Source: Hyparrhenia diplandra (Eukaryota; Streptophyta; Magnoliopsida; Poales; Poaceae). Taken from it: a DNA stretch of 64,000 nucleotides. Shown here one piece after another: positions 47,784 to 58,738 of the stretch (positions are counted from its first letter, which is position 1; every line of letters starts with the position of its first letter). The notes beneath the pieces were generated by a model. It saw only the letters and a list, made by a program, of their open reading frames with translations, had not been told where the DNA came from and searched no databases. A program made the translations under genes and the position numbers. The stretch covers positions 496,001 to 560,000 of the forward strand of contig JADLZK010005528.1 of NCBI GenBank assembly GCA_015847255.1. The letters are read 5' to 3'.

Positions 47784-48218
47784 CCTCCTCCTCCTCCCCT
47801 CGGCCGGTGTCGTCCTTCTTGGCCAAGGCCTTGAGGGCGATCCCGCCAACTCTTCCACCTTGGGGGCATAGTGGTTGATCTTATCAGGTCGATCCACCCT
47901 TGGAAGAAGACCATGGCCGTCCGCCAGCTCCTTCAGCTTCATGAAGGCAGGCCGGAGACGATCGAGGGTGAAATCCCTCTCGATTACCTCCTGATAGCGG
48001 CGCCGATCAGCAAGCTCATCGGCCGCCTGCTCTAGCCGGGAGGCCAGAACCTCCATGCGGTCCCGCTTAGGAGGGGCGGGGACGAGGGAGTCGAAGTCAT
48101 CGTCGGTCGGACCGGGGTCGGCCGCCGGCACCTCCACCACCGGATCCTTGCCCTTGCCCTCCACCGCCTCCATCTCCTCCCTGGTGCGCTTGTTGGATCC
48201 TGAGCCTGAGGCAGCCAT
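47784..48218 (-). CDS. Small acidic/coiled-coil protein, unknown function
   Basis: Starts at the minus-strand ATG at 48218 (MAASGSGSNKRTREEMEAVE). A TATA-like box (CTATTTAAGC, minus strand, about 48301-48292) lies about 75 bases upstream, and no other ATG intervenes in frame. The basic NKRTREE start could be a nuclear signal. An acidic linker (PTDDDFDSLVP) follows, then a predicted coiled coil (RMEVLASRLEQAADELADRR) and a conserved-looking FTLDRLRPAFMKLKELADGH. Near 47849 one frame change is needed to continue to ALKALAKKDDTGRGEEEED and a stop at about 47770-47784. About 145 residues if so corrected, otherwise 187 with a nonsense tail. No named domain. Confidence 0.5.
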
Positions 48219-48384
48219 GGCGCTGATGATTGCAAAGAGAATGTGGCTAGCTTAGAGAACTGGAAAGGATGAACGCCATGATCGAGTGTGTGCTTAAATA
48301 GTGAGTTAGCCGGCTGCTCCACTTCCCCACGATCGAACGCGGTGTCAACGCAACCGCTTGGAATTCCCACGATCGAACGCGGTA

Positions 48385-48535
48385 GTTTTAAACAGCGGGC
48401 TAAGGAGCGGTTTACCTCTAAAATAGCTATAGCGGAGCTAATTGCAGGCTATAGCGGAGCGGCTTAAATTGTACTTACATAAACAAAAATAGTGGCACCC
48501 TACCTCGAAAAAGGCAATAGCGGGCTATTTAAAAC
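48385..48535. mobile_element. Fold-back MITE with TAGCGGGCTA-type arms
   Basis: Left end GTTTTAAACAGCGGGCTAAG, right end CAATAGCGGGCTATTTAAAAC: the outer GTTTTAAA/TTTAAAAC are inverted. TATAGCGGAGC is repeated inside. A direct repeat CCCACGATCGAACGCGGT lies just left (48326 and 48367). Confidence 0.55.
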
Positions 48536-49480
48536 ATGTAGTGTACGGGGGCTCAAGAGAACTCTAATTTTCCTTTTTAATCTCTCGGTCAAAACTTGTA
48601 ACTAGTCTTTCTCCCTTATAGTAACTCCAAAATTGATGGTTTTTCTTTCTATTTTTTTAAAATCATGCTCTATCGAGCGATTGTATTATTATTACTTCTA
48701 TTACTATTTGTCATGTTTCATCGATAACATTTGAAATTTGAATTTCAAAATTACAACTTCAAACAACATTTTTTGGAGCATCTAATGATTTCAGAGAAGA
48801 AGTCATGAACATATAAAAGTTGTACAACTTCTTATGATGCACACCTTTTACTTGGTCATCTTCACTTGGACGACATCATGGTAACATTCTTCACAAGATT
48901 TACACATCCACATAGAGTTTATATGAAACTACGAGAGACATCTCTAAGATTTGTGAACAATGTCTAACACTATGTCGGATAGGGAAACAACCAAATTAAA
49001 ATGTAGATCTTGCGGTTCGAACGTAACTCTCTAGTAACATTGTTCACAAGATGTACATATTTTATATAGTAGGTCATTTCTTCATATGATGACGTCGCAA
49101 ATAACATTGTTCACAAGATTTACACATGTGTTATAGAGTTTATGAAACTAGAAGAGAGATTTCTAAGATTCGTGAACAATGTCACTATAGCACTATGTCG
49201 GATGGGGAAACAACCAAAATTAGAATTGTAGGTCTTGCTAAGTTATGAAACTCTCTAGTTGAAAACCATTTATTTCAACATTATCTTATAAGGATAAACT
49301 ATGTCTCAATTTCAAAATGTTGATAATTGAAATTTAAATGTTTCAAGTGACGTCGGATAGACATACCACCAACATAACGATTGTAGTTCTCATATATCCA
49401 TGAAACTTTGTAGTTTACAACATTTTGATTTGAGATCATCTTGTCATGGAAAAACATGTAATAGTTTGAAAACATTTATT
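48536..49480. repeat. AT-rich dispersed repeat, two tandem copies
   Basis: GTTCACAAGATTTACACAT ... GTGAACAATGTC ... TATGTCGGAT(A/G)GGGAAACAACC occurs at about 48890-49030 and 49108-49260 (period about 215 bp), with a third, diverged copy at 52610-52880. No gene. Such blocks often belong to the internal parts of DNA transposons. Confidence 0.6.
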
Positions 49481-49670
49481 TATCTTCTGACACGCACCTT
49501 TGGGATAGTTCGATCCGTCCATTTGGCTCGACACCTCCACCGGAGTGCACCGCCCCACGCCCCTCGCACCGGGCCGACCCGCATTATTGCTGCTCACCAA
49601 GTCTTCGCGGCACAAAACATACTAAGCGTGCGCCAGCTAGTTTCCACCAAAAAGCTCCCGCCGTGCCGCG

Positions 49671-50215
49671 CCATGAAAAACACTTCCGCGACATGCTTGC
49701 AGAGATCGCGATTCGTGTCGCCAAGGTCTCGGCGGCTCCCATGGAAGATCCAATGGCCGGCGAGGGGCGAGGGCAGCCGCGGCAAGCGGCCGGCGGAGGA
49801 GCCATCGGTGAACCCGCCGCCCGCAGCCGTCGCCGTCTCGCCACCCCGGGTAAGATCGACCGTTCTTATTGCGGTTATGTTCATCATGGGAGTAACCGTC
49901 CTATTATGCCCGGGGGACACAACCGAGCATCTCGGGGGGGAGGGTATCATCAATGGGCTCGTCATCAATCCGACTATCGTCTCCTCCGACTTTGGGGACT
50001 CCGACGCCTACATTGGATCGCACGCTAGCCATTTGCTTAGAGAGCTCAACGCGTGCATGGGTGCGCAGAATGTTGCTTTCGAACAGGTCCAGATCGAGCT
50101 GGCCGATATGCATGCTCGGCTCTCAGAGTCCGACGCCATGGTTGTGGGTGGGGTTTTTGACAGGAAATTATTTTCTTGCTTGATCAAACCGCAGCTTTTA
50201 TGATGTCTCTCACGG
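49671..50215 (+). pseudogene. F-box-like copy 2, N-terminal piece fused to unrelated sequence
   Basis: DMLAEIAIRVAKVSAAPMED (about 49690-49750) matches the N-terminal F-box-like motif of the copies at 45346 and 51494. After about 49770 the similarity stops, and a different open stretch continues (VRSTVLIAVMFIMGVTVLLC, then SHASHLLRELNACMGAQNVA) which I do not recognise. The 267-codon plus-strand frame at 49400-50203 starts in AT-rich repeat DNA, so its upstream part is unlikely to be coding. A GGGTAAGA donor-like site lies at 49846. Confidence 0.4.
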
Positions 50216-51240
50216 TTTTCCTTGATTACGCCAAAGACCGGCGGCGGCGTGGAGAACTTTTGTCGCTAGTCACGGCAATGCCGCTTAACGCTACGCGAAC
50301 GCCGTGGGCGAAACCATGGAGCTTTGTCTACAGGACATCGTGGCCGCTTGGCGCAAAAGGGAGGTCGCGCACCACGGCGTGCGGCATGGTACGTCCGTCG
50401 GCCCGGGCGGCCGCGACAGTGCAATCCGGCCACGACCTCACCTCGGTGGAGCCATGGTTCCCGGATCATGGTTGTCCGAGGAGCACTGGCCGCTCTCGTC
50501 GACGCGTTCACCGGTCACGGCGCGGCGGTGGTCGACAGGACCCCTCCGACCTTATCCCGAGGCTCCCCGTTCTAGAACTACTAGTCCGTACACGGGGTAG
50601 AATAATGGGCGAAAACCATGTTCATATATGTCGATGGTGTTTGCGATTATCATGTTATCTGGATGTAATTCATGTTATGTTCATGTTTGCGATTCTCGCG
50701 GCTATGCATGTCCCCTTGACGTTCTTATTTGGAATGCTACCGTGTCCATTTGGTTCAGGCCGCCGCCTTCGTTAATTACGTTGTGCGTGAGTCCGCGACG
50801 GCAACCCCTCTCCGACATGTCCCCGCCTCGGACGAGGTTCGTGTGAGTCTTGTAGTGGCCGCCGCTAGACGGCCGGCTAGAGACCTCATTTCTTGTGAGA
50901 CCGGGCGCACGGAGTCAGTGGCATGCCTAGCGAAGGACGCGGTCGTCCACGCGACAAGCGTCGCGAGGCTCGCTCCGCCCGCTTGAAAGGCGGGCGTCTT
51001 CGCGGCGGCAGAGTACTGTGATCGGCGAATACCGTATTGGAGGCATATTCGCGTATCAAGCCAAATCGTGGAAGTATTCGGGGTAACATACAAAGCGTGG
51101 GTCCGCATGAATAGAGACGGGCATCGATGATCAGTATAATATGATGACACCGCGGCCGCGCCCGATGGCGACGTGCGCGAGCCCGCGAGCTCTCCACAAG
51201 ATACGCAAAGGATGCACCCACGCAAGGTGTACTACTAAAT
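50216..51240. other. GC-rich degenerate coding-like DNA, no gene named
   Basis: Pieces of open frame (FLDYAKDRRRRGELLSLVTA at 50215-50275; RPPPSLITLCVSPRR at 50755) are broken every 50-100 codons on both strands. Base use is gene-like (GC-rich third positions). No family recognised; it may be a second decayed host gene between the two F-box copies. Confidence 0.4.
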
Positions 51241-51493
51241 GTTAGAGACACGCTCTATCAAAAGCGTTGGCATTCATTACGTTGTACTAACACCGGTCAT
51301 ATCGTCGCAGGCCTCACGGCCCGCTCCTAACAAAAGCCTACGTCTCTACGCTGGGAACGTGAGGCCACCCGTATTATTGCCCCCGCCGCTCTCCGACTCC
51401 AACCGAGCGCCACCACGCCGGCTGTTCACCTCCCCGCCGTGCACGACCTCGAGGTTCCAGCAAAAAGCCCGCGCGCGCGCTCGGCCTCAAGCC

Positions 51494-52263
51494 ATGCCGC
51501 GTAACCTTCCACCGGACATTCTTGTGGAGCTTGCGGCGCGCGCCGCCATGCACTCGGATGATATTATGGATGAGCTCTTCAATCTGCGGGCCACCTATTC
51601 GCAGCTGAAAGCGGCGTGTGGCAACCCCCTGGTGGGACGGAGCAACCAACTAGACCGGGTGTTGCACCGGGCGGGTTGCTGGCCGCGGCGGCCATTGTAC
51701 TACTTTGGCGCGAGTATCGCGGCGAGTCTCATCACCGGCTCGTCAAGGTCGGCAACCCGAGGCGTGCTTCGGAGAGCAGGCATAACCGCCGTGTTCGTGG
51801 AAAACGCGACACCGTCTCGCCGCCTCGCTTTACGAAACTAGCCGCCGACTCGGGGCATGCGCCGCCCGTATGTTCACGCTCTTCGCTCTACAGGCGAACG
51901 CCGCCGCCGGCGACGATGGCGGGTTGCCGAGAGGTGTTGCGGAGAGATCGAGCGCGACACGGCGGCGACGCTGCCTCGACTCGACGAACGTGAACTACCG
52001 TGAGCACTTCGTAAAGGCATTGGAAGTGTTTGCGCGATGATTTCTTTGGTGCCAGATCGGTGGCGAAAAGATCGCCCCCGCTCAGCCCAACCGGTGCCTC
52101 GCCAGACGCCGCGCACAAGTGGAGATTAGAAGACAACACTTGCAGCACCCTGGCCGAATGGGAGCCAGGATTAGTGTGGCCGCTACGGTGGGTGTACTGC
52201 AGCGAGGAGTGTAGGATCCGCAGCGAGTGTACTATGTTCTTCCTCGCTGCAAGGTTGAAATAA
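51494..52263 (+). pseudogene. F-box-like copy 3 (At2g35280/At1g67623-like grass family), frame-broken
   Basis: Begins at ATG 51494: MPRNLPPDILVELAARAAMH then SDDIMDELFNLRATYSQLKA and CGNPLVGRSNQLDRV, the F-box-like N-terminus. In shifted frames it continues with KVGNPE(A)C(F), GITAVFVENATPSRRL, then DSGH...YVFALFLYRAN, the characteristic 'VGNPEACF ... H.AAYL.A..LYR' layout of this family, and ends near 52263. Later residues (about 52075-52220) also fit the Cys-rich C-terminus poorly. At least four frame changes. It is the best-preserved of three local copies. Expected role is an SCF ubiquitin-ligase adaptor; activity is doubtful unless the shifts are read errors. Confidence 0.6.
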
Positions 52264-53100
52264 GCACGCCGGGTGATGATGCTCTCATGCAATGTATGTC
52301 TAATATATATGTGTGTAATCGTTGCTCTAGCTAGATCATCTAGATCAAACAGACTTTTGCTAGCTTTTGGTTGTGTGCATGCATGGATTGGTTGATGTTT
52401 GATTGATCCTCCGAGTAGCATGCAAATGATGAACACTGGTGAGATGTTTTAATTCGTTGTAATCTTGTGTTATATTTTGTCTGGGATGGTGTTGTGTTAC
52501 TCTAATTCATGTGCTGCGTGGATGTTTGATTAATTGCATCTGAAATGATGAATGAACAGAGTGACAATGGTACAATATATTCATGTTTTTGCGATGGTGT
52601 ATAATTAAGATTCATGAACAATCACTAGCATGGATGTCAGATGGGGAAACAAAGAACCAAATTGAGATTTAATTGTAGATCTTGCTAGGTTATGAAACTT
52701 TCTAGTTTCAAACTTTTTGATTTTTGGCATTATCTTGTAATGGAAAACTAGGTCTGAATTTTTAAAAAATGGAAATTTAAATTTTTGGATGACCTCCGAC
52801 AAACTACCAATATAAAGACTGTAGTTCCCAAATATCCATGAAATTTTTGTGCAAAATATCACTTCTTTTATTGTGGCTTGATTTATTAACAAATGGTATT
52901 TAAGAATGACTTAAATTTGACTCTTTTTGTACAAATTTTTTTGAATAAGACGATCGGGTCAAACTTAGGGTCAAAAAAGTCAAAGGAGCTATAATTTGAA
53001 ATGGAGGGGCCTTTATATTTGGGATCATCTTGTCATGGAGAAACATGTAACGTTTGAAAACATTTAGTAGATTACACATACTACACACATTGGGATAGTT
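52264..53100. other. 3'-UTR-like and dispersed-repeat DNA, no gene
   Basis: 52264-52600 is AT-rich and resembles the DNA after F-box copy 1. 52610-52880 is a third copy of the ATGTCAGATGGGGAAACAA repeat. 52905-53010 has a MITE-like stretch (TTGACTCTTTTTGTACAAAT, then GGTCAAACTTAGGGTCAAAA). Confidence 0.5.
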
Positions 53101-53848
53101 TAGTATGAAGAAAGACGCAGCGCTTGTAGCGGCGCCGCATGCGCTTTTTTGACGTTTGGCTCGCGGGCGGCAATGCGCGCATCGCCGCCTAATTAAAGCG
53201 CCCGACGCTTGTGCCCGGGCTTGAAGGAAATCCTACCGTGACAAGCTAATTATAGTATTGTTGACTAGTTATTGATTAATGAAGCACATACTACACCTTT
53301 GTAGTAAAGTAGAAAAAAAGTTTTACTATGCCTTCAATGTTTAGCATCCCCATTATACGTGCCCTCATGCCCGCCGCGGGAGGGCACCAGCCATCCCACG
53401 TGGAGGTGATCGCGCGGCCCGCACCAAGCGATTGACGATACGACAAGGGGCGACGTCGCCTCCACCGTAACTATAGCGAGGTGTGAAGCATACGCAAAGG
53501 ATTCGCATGCAAAGGGCGTGGATATGATCAAGACGTGTCACGGGAATAGTCCGAGAGTATGCGTACATGTGTACCGATCATTTTTATATTGCCAAAACCT
53601 TACTACTACTTTTTACGGGGGACTCGTAGCGGCCAGCCAAACGCTTACGGTTCCTTGTTTGTAAGCGTCGGTTGTTGCCTCCGTTCTCGGGGCTGTCGTC
53701 GCTACTAGACACTTCGAGTGCACGGGCGGCTACTCTAGAGGGCAAGAGCGAGGGCGGCGCTCGTTTGTCAAAGAAGAAGGGCAAGAGGCCGGCAACACGG
53801 CGACGCGATGGCTTGTACTCCGTCACGTAGCTTGTCTTGAAATTAAAA
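53101..53848. other. GC-rich degenerate DNA, no gene named
   Basis: Open frames are below 100 codons on both strands and show no motif I recognise. A segment at 53610-53700 (GTAGCGGCCAGCCAAACGCT, then TTTCGTTTGTAAGCGTCGG-like) resembles 56640-56740, so it belongs to the duplicated block family further right. Confidence 0.4.
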
Positions 53849-54091
53849 TACCCTCCGTTCCACAATACTTGCAATTCTTTGACTCATATAAATCGTGTTT
53901 TGACCTCTCATCTTATTCAACTTTTTTAATAAATATTACCACTTTTGTTATGACTTATTACATCACTAAAGATATTGTAATGACGTTTTCTTTGTTTTAT
54001 AATTTACATAAAAAATTTGAATAAGACGAGCGGTCAAACACGGTTTATATGAGTCAAAAGAATTGCAAGTAGTATTGTGGAACGGAGGGTA
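53849..54091. mobile_element. Stowaway MITE, 243 bp
   Basis: TACCCTCCGTTCCACAATAC at the left, inverted at the right (GTATTGTGGAACGGAGGGTA). Arms extend about 80 bases (TTTGACTCATATAAATCGTG / ACGGTTTATATGAGTCAAA). Confidence 0.92.
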
Positions 54092-54254
54092 GTATCAAGT
54101 AATAGGTCAAGAAACAACAATAAAAAGACGAAATAGCGTAGCGTTGGCCGGATGGAGCAGGTAGTACGTGTTTGAAGAAAGAAAGAAACTGAACAAATAC
54201 GGTGAAGAAGCACAAATGCACGAGACCAAGTACTTTATTCAAAGTTTCATCTGG

Positions 54255-54404
54255 TACTCCCTCCGTTCCAAATTATAGTTCACTTTGGCTTTTCTAGATA
54301 CATTGGTTTTGTTATGCATCTAGTTATACATTATGTCTAGATACATACTAAAAAGAAATGGATCTAGAAAAGCCAAAGTGAACTACAATTTGGGCGAGGG
54401 AGTA
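54255..54404. mobile_element. Stowaway MITE, 150 bp
   Basis: TACTCCCTCCGTTCCAAATT ... AATTTGGGCGAGGGAGTA, with arms AGTTCACTTTGGCTTTTCTA / TAGAAAAGCCAAAGTGAACT. Confidence 0.92.
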
Positions 54405-54760
54405 CAAACTAATCCTCAAGGAATTCACCTATAAGAGTTTGAGGATCACGGAGATCGACTACTGGCTAGCGGCATGATTGCCGAAACTCCCTCAATCCAG
54501 GGCTCGGTCCTCCTCACGATTGGAGCCCCACAAAAGCTGGGAGCATGGATACACAAATCTCTGCAGGTTTGGGTTGACAGAGCCGCCAAACTGTCGAAGG
54601 GCCGGAAAAACGCCGTGCCTAATGGCGCCCACCGAGGAAACGCGCCCGCGAGGGCGTAATCGGGATTCACCTTGTACACATTCGTAGTGATTACTTTGGT
54701 TGTGTGAACGCTAGTGTTGTCAATGCATTCTACTGGCCGAGGTCAAAACTTAATAAAAAC

Positions 54761-54929
54761 TTGTGCTCCTTGAGATGGCTAGTTTTTATTAAAAATGTGG
54801 AAGCTGGCCATGTTTTGTAGAATTATTTATTTTTAACACCAACATATTACGTTTTATGAAAATTAAATAATTCTACAAAATATGGCGTTTCATATTTTTA
54901 ATAAAAACTAGACATCTCAAGGTGCACAA
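54761..54929. mobile_element. Fold-back element, 169 bp
   Basis: TTGTGCTCCTTGAGATG at the left and CATCTCAAGGTGCACAA at the right, with a long imperfect stem (TAGTTTTTATTAAAAATGTG / TATTTTTAATAAAAACTA; TTTTGTAGAATTATTTA / AAATAATTCTACAAAAT). Likely a non-autonomous DNA transposon of unknown superfamily. Confidence 0.65.
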
Positions 54930-55209
54930 AAAATTTGTTCACCAAAATTGGAGTTACCAAACTCTAGTTATGAATTTCCAAAAAGTGATGAAATTTTGGA
55001 TTCCTAACAATTTTTCATTTTGATTTGAGGCCGATTCCCAAATTAAAAAAATGATGCGATTCCTAAGACAAACTTTCTTGGGGCCAAATTCCTAATTCTC
55101 CCAAAGTCCTATAACTCCAAACAATGTTTAACATTTCGAAATACTACTAGCACTAGCACACAAATTCTACAGTCCCTTTTACATTAATCGTGGGACCATG
55201 GGTGTCAGC

Positions 55210-55640
55210 ATCGAACACTCTACGATTTGCCACCTCGGATTCCCTCAAATGCTCCATATAGTGCTATGAGCGGTTCTCTCTCGCAGATCTCTCGCCTACT
55301 AGTAGTACTCACACAACTTACACCGCTCTCTACAGGGGTCGGCCTCGCCCGCCTTCGTCTCCATCCGGGCAGGTGCACCTCTTTATCACATCCATGCAAA
55401 TTTTGCAAGCTAGATATGGTTTTTCATGTGGTTTTGAAACAGCAAATACATGAGTTTTTTTTTTTTCTTTTTGTATGGTTGCGGATCCGGATCGAGTCCC
55501 GGCCGTTCGGATCTCGACTTCATGTGGTCTCGAAGTCCCGGCGCTCGATCTCTAGTGTTGGGTTGGGAAGGAGGCCGAAGAAAAAATGTCGCAAAGAGAA
55601 GCACATCGCTTGGGTAAGCACCGAAGTCTAGATTCTAAAG
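55210..55640 (+). pseudogene. Duplicated exon-containing block, copy 1, product unknown
   Basis: Parallels 60180-60600. A first exon end CGTCTCCATCCGGGCAG with donor GTGCACCTC (about 55375), a short intron with CATGTGGTTTTGAAACA, a second exon ending AAATGTCGCAAAGAGAAGCA, then donor GGGTAAGC (about 55613). The second exon here has lost most of the sequence present in copy 2. No protein family is recognised. Confidence 0.4.
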
Positions 55641-55724
55641 TGCATTACCCTTCCTTTCTTGAAGTGTTTTCGAATGGATCTAAAAAGTTTTTGTGTTTGT
55701 CTTGCATATCTTTGTGACTCATGC

Positions 55725-56260
55725 TACCTTCTACAACCACGTAGAGATCTACGCGGGAGATTATTAAACCATGAGGAGGAACAAGTGTGCAAAAAAAGAA
55801 GTGAGCATATTGTTCTCCTCGATCGACACCACAGCTCCCGGGCGAGACTCAAAACTCAAATTTGCTTGTTTCTTGAGTTGACTTTGACGAGTGGGACTCA
55901 CGGCCGTAGGACTATAACCTCCCGTGTAGGTCTCGAGCCCCTGGTCATGGCCATGGCTGGCGCTTAAGACCTGCTGTTGGAGATTATAATCCGCCGCAAG
56001 CTCCTCGAGGGTGTCGTCGTCCCTACTCGAAGTCCGGACTCGAGAGGTCCATATATGTCTTCGTAACTTAGGTCTTGCTTCCTCTTTTTGACAATGTTAA
56101 ACTTGCTCTTGCTTCATCTTGTTTCAGCTTGTTATGTCTCATGGAATACTATTAAATCATCCCAAAATCGGGCGTTAGCAAAACAACTTTGTTCTCCGTA
56201 ATGTTGTTATATTATCAAAAAATTGTTCAAATTTGGAATGCTCTGGCTCTCCTAAGAATC
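55725..56260 (+). repeat. Duplicated block (GGACTATAATCTCCCGTGTA unit), copy 1
   Basis: ACAACCACGTAGAGATCTAC-GCGGGAGATTATTAAA (55733-55768) and then, from about 55905, a roughly 360-bp unit (ACTATAACCTCCCGTGTAGG ... GAATGCTCTGGCTCTCC). Collinear copies lie at 58985-59370 and 61765-62135. Probably exon/intron remnants of one gene family. Confidence 0.6.
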
Positions 56261-56309
56261 AGTATCGAACACGTATTGCTAGTTTGTGCATTGTGGCTCA
56301 ACAAACAAA

Positions 56310-56840
56310 TTCAGCTTGATAAGAGGCAAATTTTGGCCTTGTGTTGAAACAAATTTGTCATCGAACACTCGCCTCATTCTTCTCTCTCTCTCTCGTCGAG
56401 CAGGCATGTGAAATGACACCATACGTGACCCGTACGGTACACCTACTCTACGGGTGTTCGGGCATGTCATGATTATTACGATTCTCTGAGACCGTCTTTG
56501 GAAAAAAGGAGTCTATAGTGCGGCAGTGCAGATGACCTTTGTGCGGCTGCACCAAGGGTGGGCGAACGACGAGTTTTTATATTCCCAAAAAAGTTTTGAC
56601 CAAAACCTTTTTCAACAAATACTAGTACTACTACGGGGACTTCGTGGCGGCCAGAGAGGCGAGGGAAGGCCGGCGGTAGGCCGTGGGCCCGTGGCAAGCG
56701 TGAACGCTTTCGGTTCCTTTCGCACAAGCGTCGGATTAGTACTACTAACTCCTAGTAGACGAGAGGCCACCCGGCGGGCCCCACAATTTAAAATACCTAA
56801 CAGCGTTATAGCCCGACAAACCAAAAATCTAAATTAAGTT
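56310..56840. repeat. Duplicated block (GCCTTGTG...TCTCTCTC...GAGCAGG), copy 1
   Basis: GGCCTTGTGTTGAAACAAAT, a CT microsatellite (56384-56394), GAGCAGGCATGTGAAATGAC and GCTGCACCAAGGGTGGGCG pair with the same order at 58265-58560. No intact frame. Confidence 0.55.
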
Positions 56841-57114
56841 CGATTACGCCATTAAATTTGTTTCAATTAATTCTTCAAAAACAAGATATCACATGGATAT
56901 ATTTAGATAAAATTACAAGTGGGCCCACACAAAGGATACACTATGAATGCGGGGCGGTGTTGTGTGGGCACTATGAGCAAGTTTTGAATTGGGATTGATT
57001 GATCTACCGACCTCATCATCTTTGTGGATGCGGGACGACCTTGGAAGCGCATCTAACACCGGATCTAGCGCTGAACGCTAGGAACTAGTCTGTTGTGTCG
57101 TCTTACAAATTTAT

Positions 57115-57213
57115 GTGACTCATTCTATCTAACTTGTACAAAAATTGTGTTGTCTTAAATACCTTTTGTCGGGTTGATCGTGTACAACCACAAAGAACTA
57201 GGCGGGAGATTAT
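57115..57213 (+). repeat. Short exon-like repeat (GTACAACCACAAAGA)
   Basis: TATCTAACTTGTACAAAAAT, TGTTGTCTTAAATACCTTTT, GGTTGATCGTGTACAACCAC then AAAGAACTAGGCGGGAGATT. Nearly the same string occurs at 61250-61340, and shorter forms at 60820-60905 and 55710-55768. The CCTAGGTACAACC form (60870) looks like a splice acceptor followed by codons YNHKDL. Confidence 0.5.
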
Positions 57214-57410
57214 GGGTGTGTTTGGCGGGGCTTCTCGGAAGGGGCTTCACTAGAGGAGGGAGCCGTTTTGGAGAAGCTTCGAAATTGGGGCTCCTCCAAA
57301 ATGGCTCCGGCTCCTCCTTTTCCACTAAAAAACGGCTCCTCCTCCCGGACCATTTGGTAGGGCTCCTCGAGGAGCCGGAGCCAAGAAGAAGCCCCCGCCA
57401 AACATGCCCT
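57214..57410. mobile_element. Tourist-like MITE (GGGTGTGTTTGGC termini)
   Basis: Left end GGGTGTGTTTGGCGGGGCTT, right end AGCCCCCGCCAAACATGCCCT, inverted to each other; the interior has inverted GGCTCCTCGAGGAGCC. Termini of the GGGxxTGTTTGG kind are typical of PIF/Harbinger-derived MITEs. Flanks TTAT / ATAA fit a TA-rich 3-bp duplication. Confidence 0.7.
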
Positions 57411-57571
57411 ATAAAAGGATTAAAGAGAATATCATACCCATTTGTCTATGGTCTTTGGAGCAATTTGAAGATAATACTAGATCTTTGTGGTGTGGCCCAA
57501 GTGAATAGTAGTATAGTAGGCTGTAGTATGTTGCGGATGGTGCCTTCTAAATGGATGGTGTGCGAGATGAA

Positions 57572-57713
57572 TACTCCCTCCAGTCCCAAAATCTTTGAAC
57601 CTAATTTTTTTAACAAATTTATTTGAAGATACAAATGTTGCACTTATTTTGTAAAAATCGAGTCAAAGTTGTGACATGAAAAACCGAGAACGACTAACAT
57701 TTTGGGGACGGAA
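57572..57713. mobile_element. Stowaway-like MITE, right end damaged
   Basis: TACTCCCTCCAGTCCCAAAA at the left; ACATTTTGGGGACGGAAG at the right has lost GGGAGTA. Same arms (TTTAACAAATTTATTTGAAG) as the MITE at 61338. Confidence 0.75.
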
Positions 57714-57869
57714 GTTTGACTATTAAGTATATAGAAAATAGTAATATTGATACTTAGATCTCCAAATAAAATTTATTACGGAAGTATGATCCGATATCAA
57801 TCTAATGATACTTATTACATATTGTAAACATGTAGTAGTTTTTCTATACATATGGTCAAAGTTATAAAG

Positions 57870-58560
57870 GTTTGACTTATCCACAAACTAGCCGTGTGTG
57901 TTTGGTTGGAGAGCGGAGGCGAGCCGGGTTGGGGTTGAACCTCTTTTTGGGTGTTTGGATGCGGGGAAGGAAGGAAGCGGAGCCAACCCATGAGAGGAAT
58001 ATTCGCCGAGGATGCGGGTCGGCCTCGCCGTTCGTCCGCCTCGCGGACGGAGCTTAACCCCCATGGAAACGCGGGTTCCGTTTCTCCATCCCGTTTCCGT
58101 GGAAATTTCTGACCATGTGGGCGCCGCTGGCGAGGGTCACCGCTCCTCCGGGCAGTGGCGCACCTTCCCTCGTTTGTCGGTCTTGCGGCGAGGGCGGCGC
58201 GACATGCAGACTCTAGATCAAATTTGGCATATTTTGAGACGGAAGAGATCTTGTATGTTTGGCCTTGTGGCCTTGTGTCGAAACAAATTTGGCGACCCTA
58301 GATCAAATGGAGACGCAGGAGCTTGGCCAAACTCTCTGTCTCTTCTCTCTCTCTCTATCGTCTCTTGTCTCTTCCTTCACCCATACCGCATCGAGCAGGG
58401 CTGTCAAATGACTCAATATGTGACCCTACAAGGCGGTCATTGCGTAGTCAACGCCTTCTACAAACCCGTGCGTGCGGTGGAAAAAATGGAAAAAAGGAGT
58501 TACGTAGGATCGGTGCGGTGCGATGATGACTGCTGCCTGCACCAACGATGGACGGAACAA
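57870..58560 (+). repeat. Duplicated block, copy 2, with GC-rich degenerate frame
   Basis: 58240-58560 parallels 56310-56575. The plus-strand 233-codon frame (58012-58713) crosses this repeat, is Arg-rich and shows no domain. I take it as chance in GC-rich DNA. Confidence 0.45.
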
Positions 58561-58738
58561 CGATGGCGGCGTGGACCCTATTGGCCTATTGTACTCAAAG
58601 GATTCGTGTGCACGGCATACAAGATCTCCCGAGGGCCCCAGGCCACGGCGCCCTGCAGACCGGCTAACAAACCGACCCTTCACAAAAGAAAAAGGAAAAA
58701 AAAAGAAAAATGATTTCTATTTTTATTACGAAATAAGA

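Noticed and set aside
49400..50203. 267-codon frame as one intact protein
   Set aside because: The first 90 codons come from AT-rich dispersed repeat DNA and the family motif at 49690 is in a different frame; a single intact product is unlikely.
58012..58713. 233-codon plus-strand frame as a gene
   Set aside because: It is Arg-rich, spans a duplicated non-coding block, ends in an A-rich tail, and the paralogous block at 56310 has no such frame.
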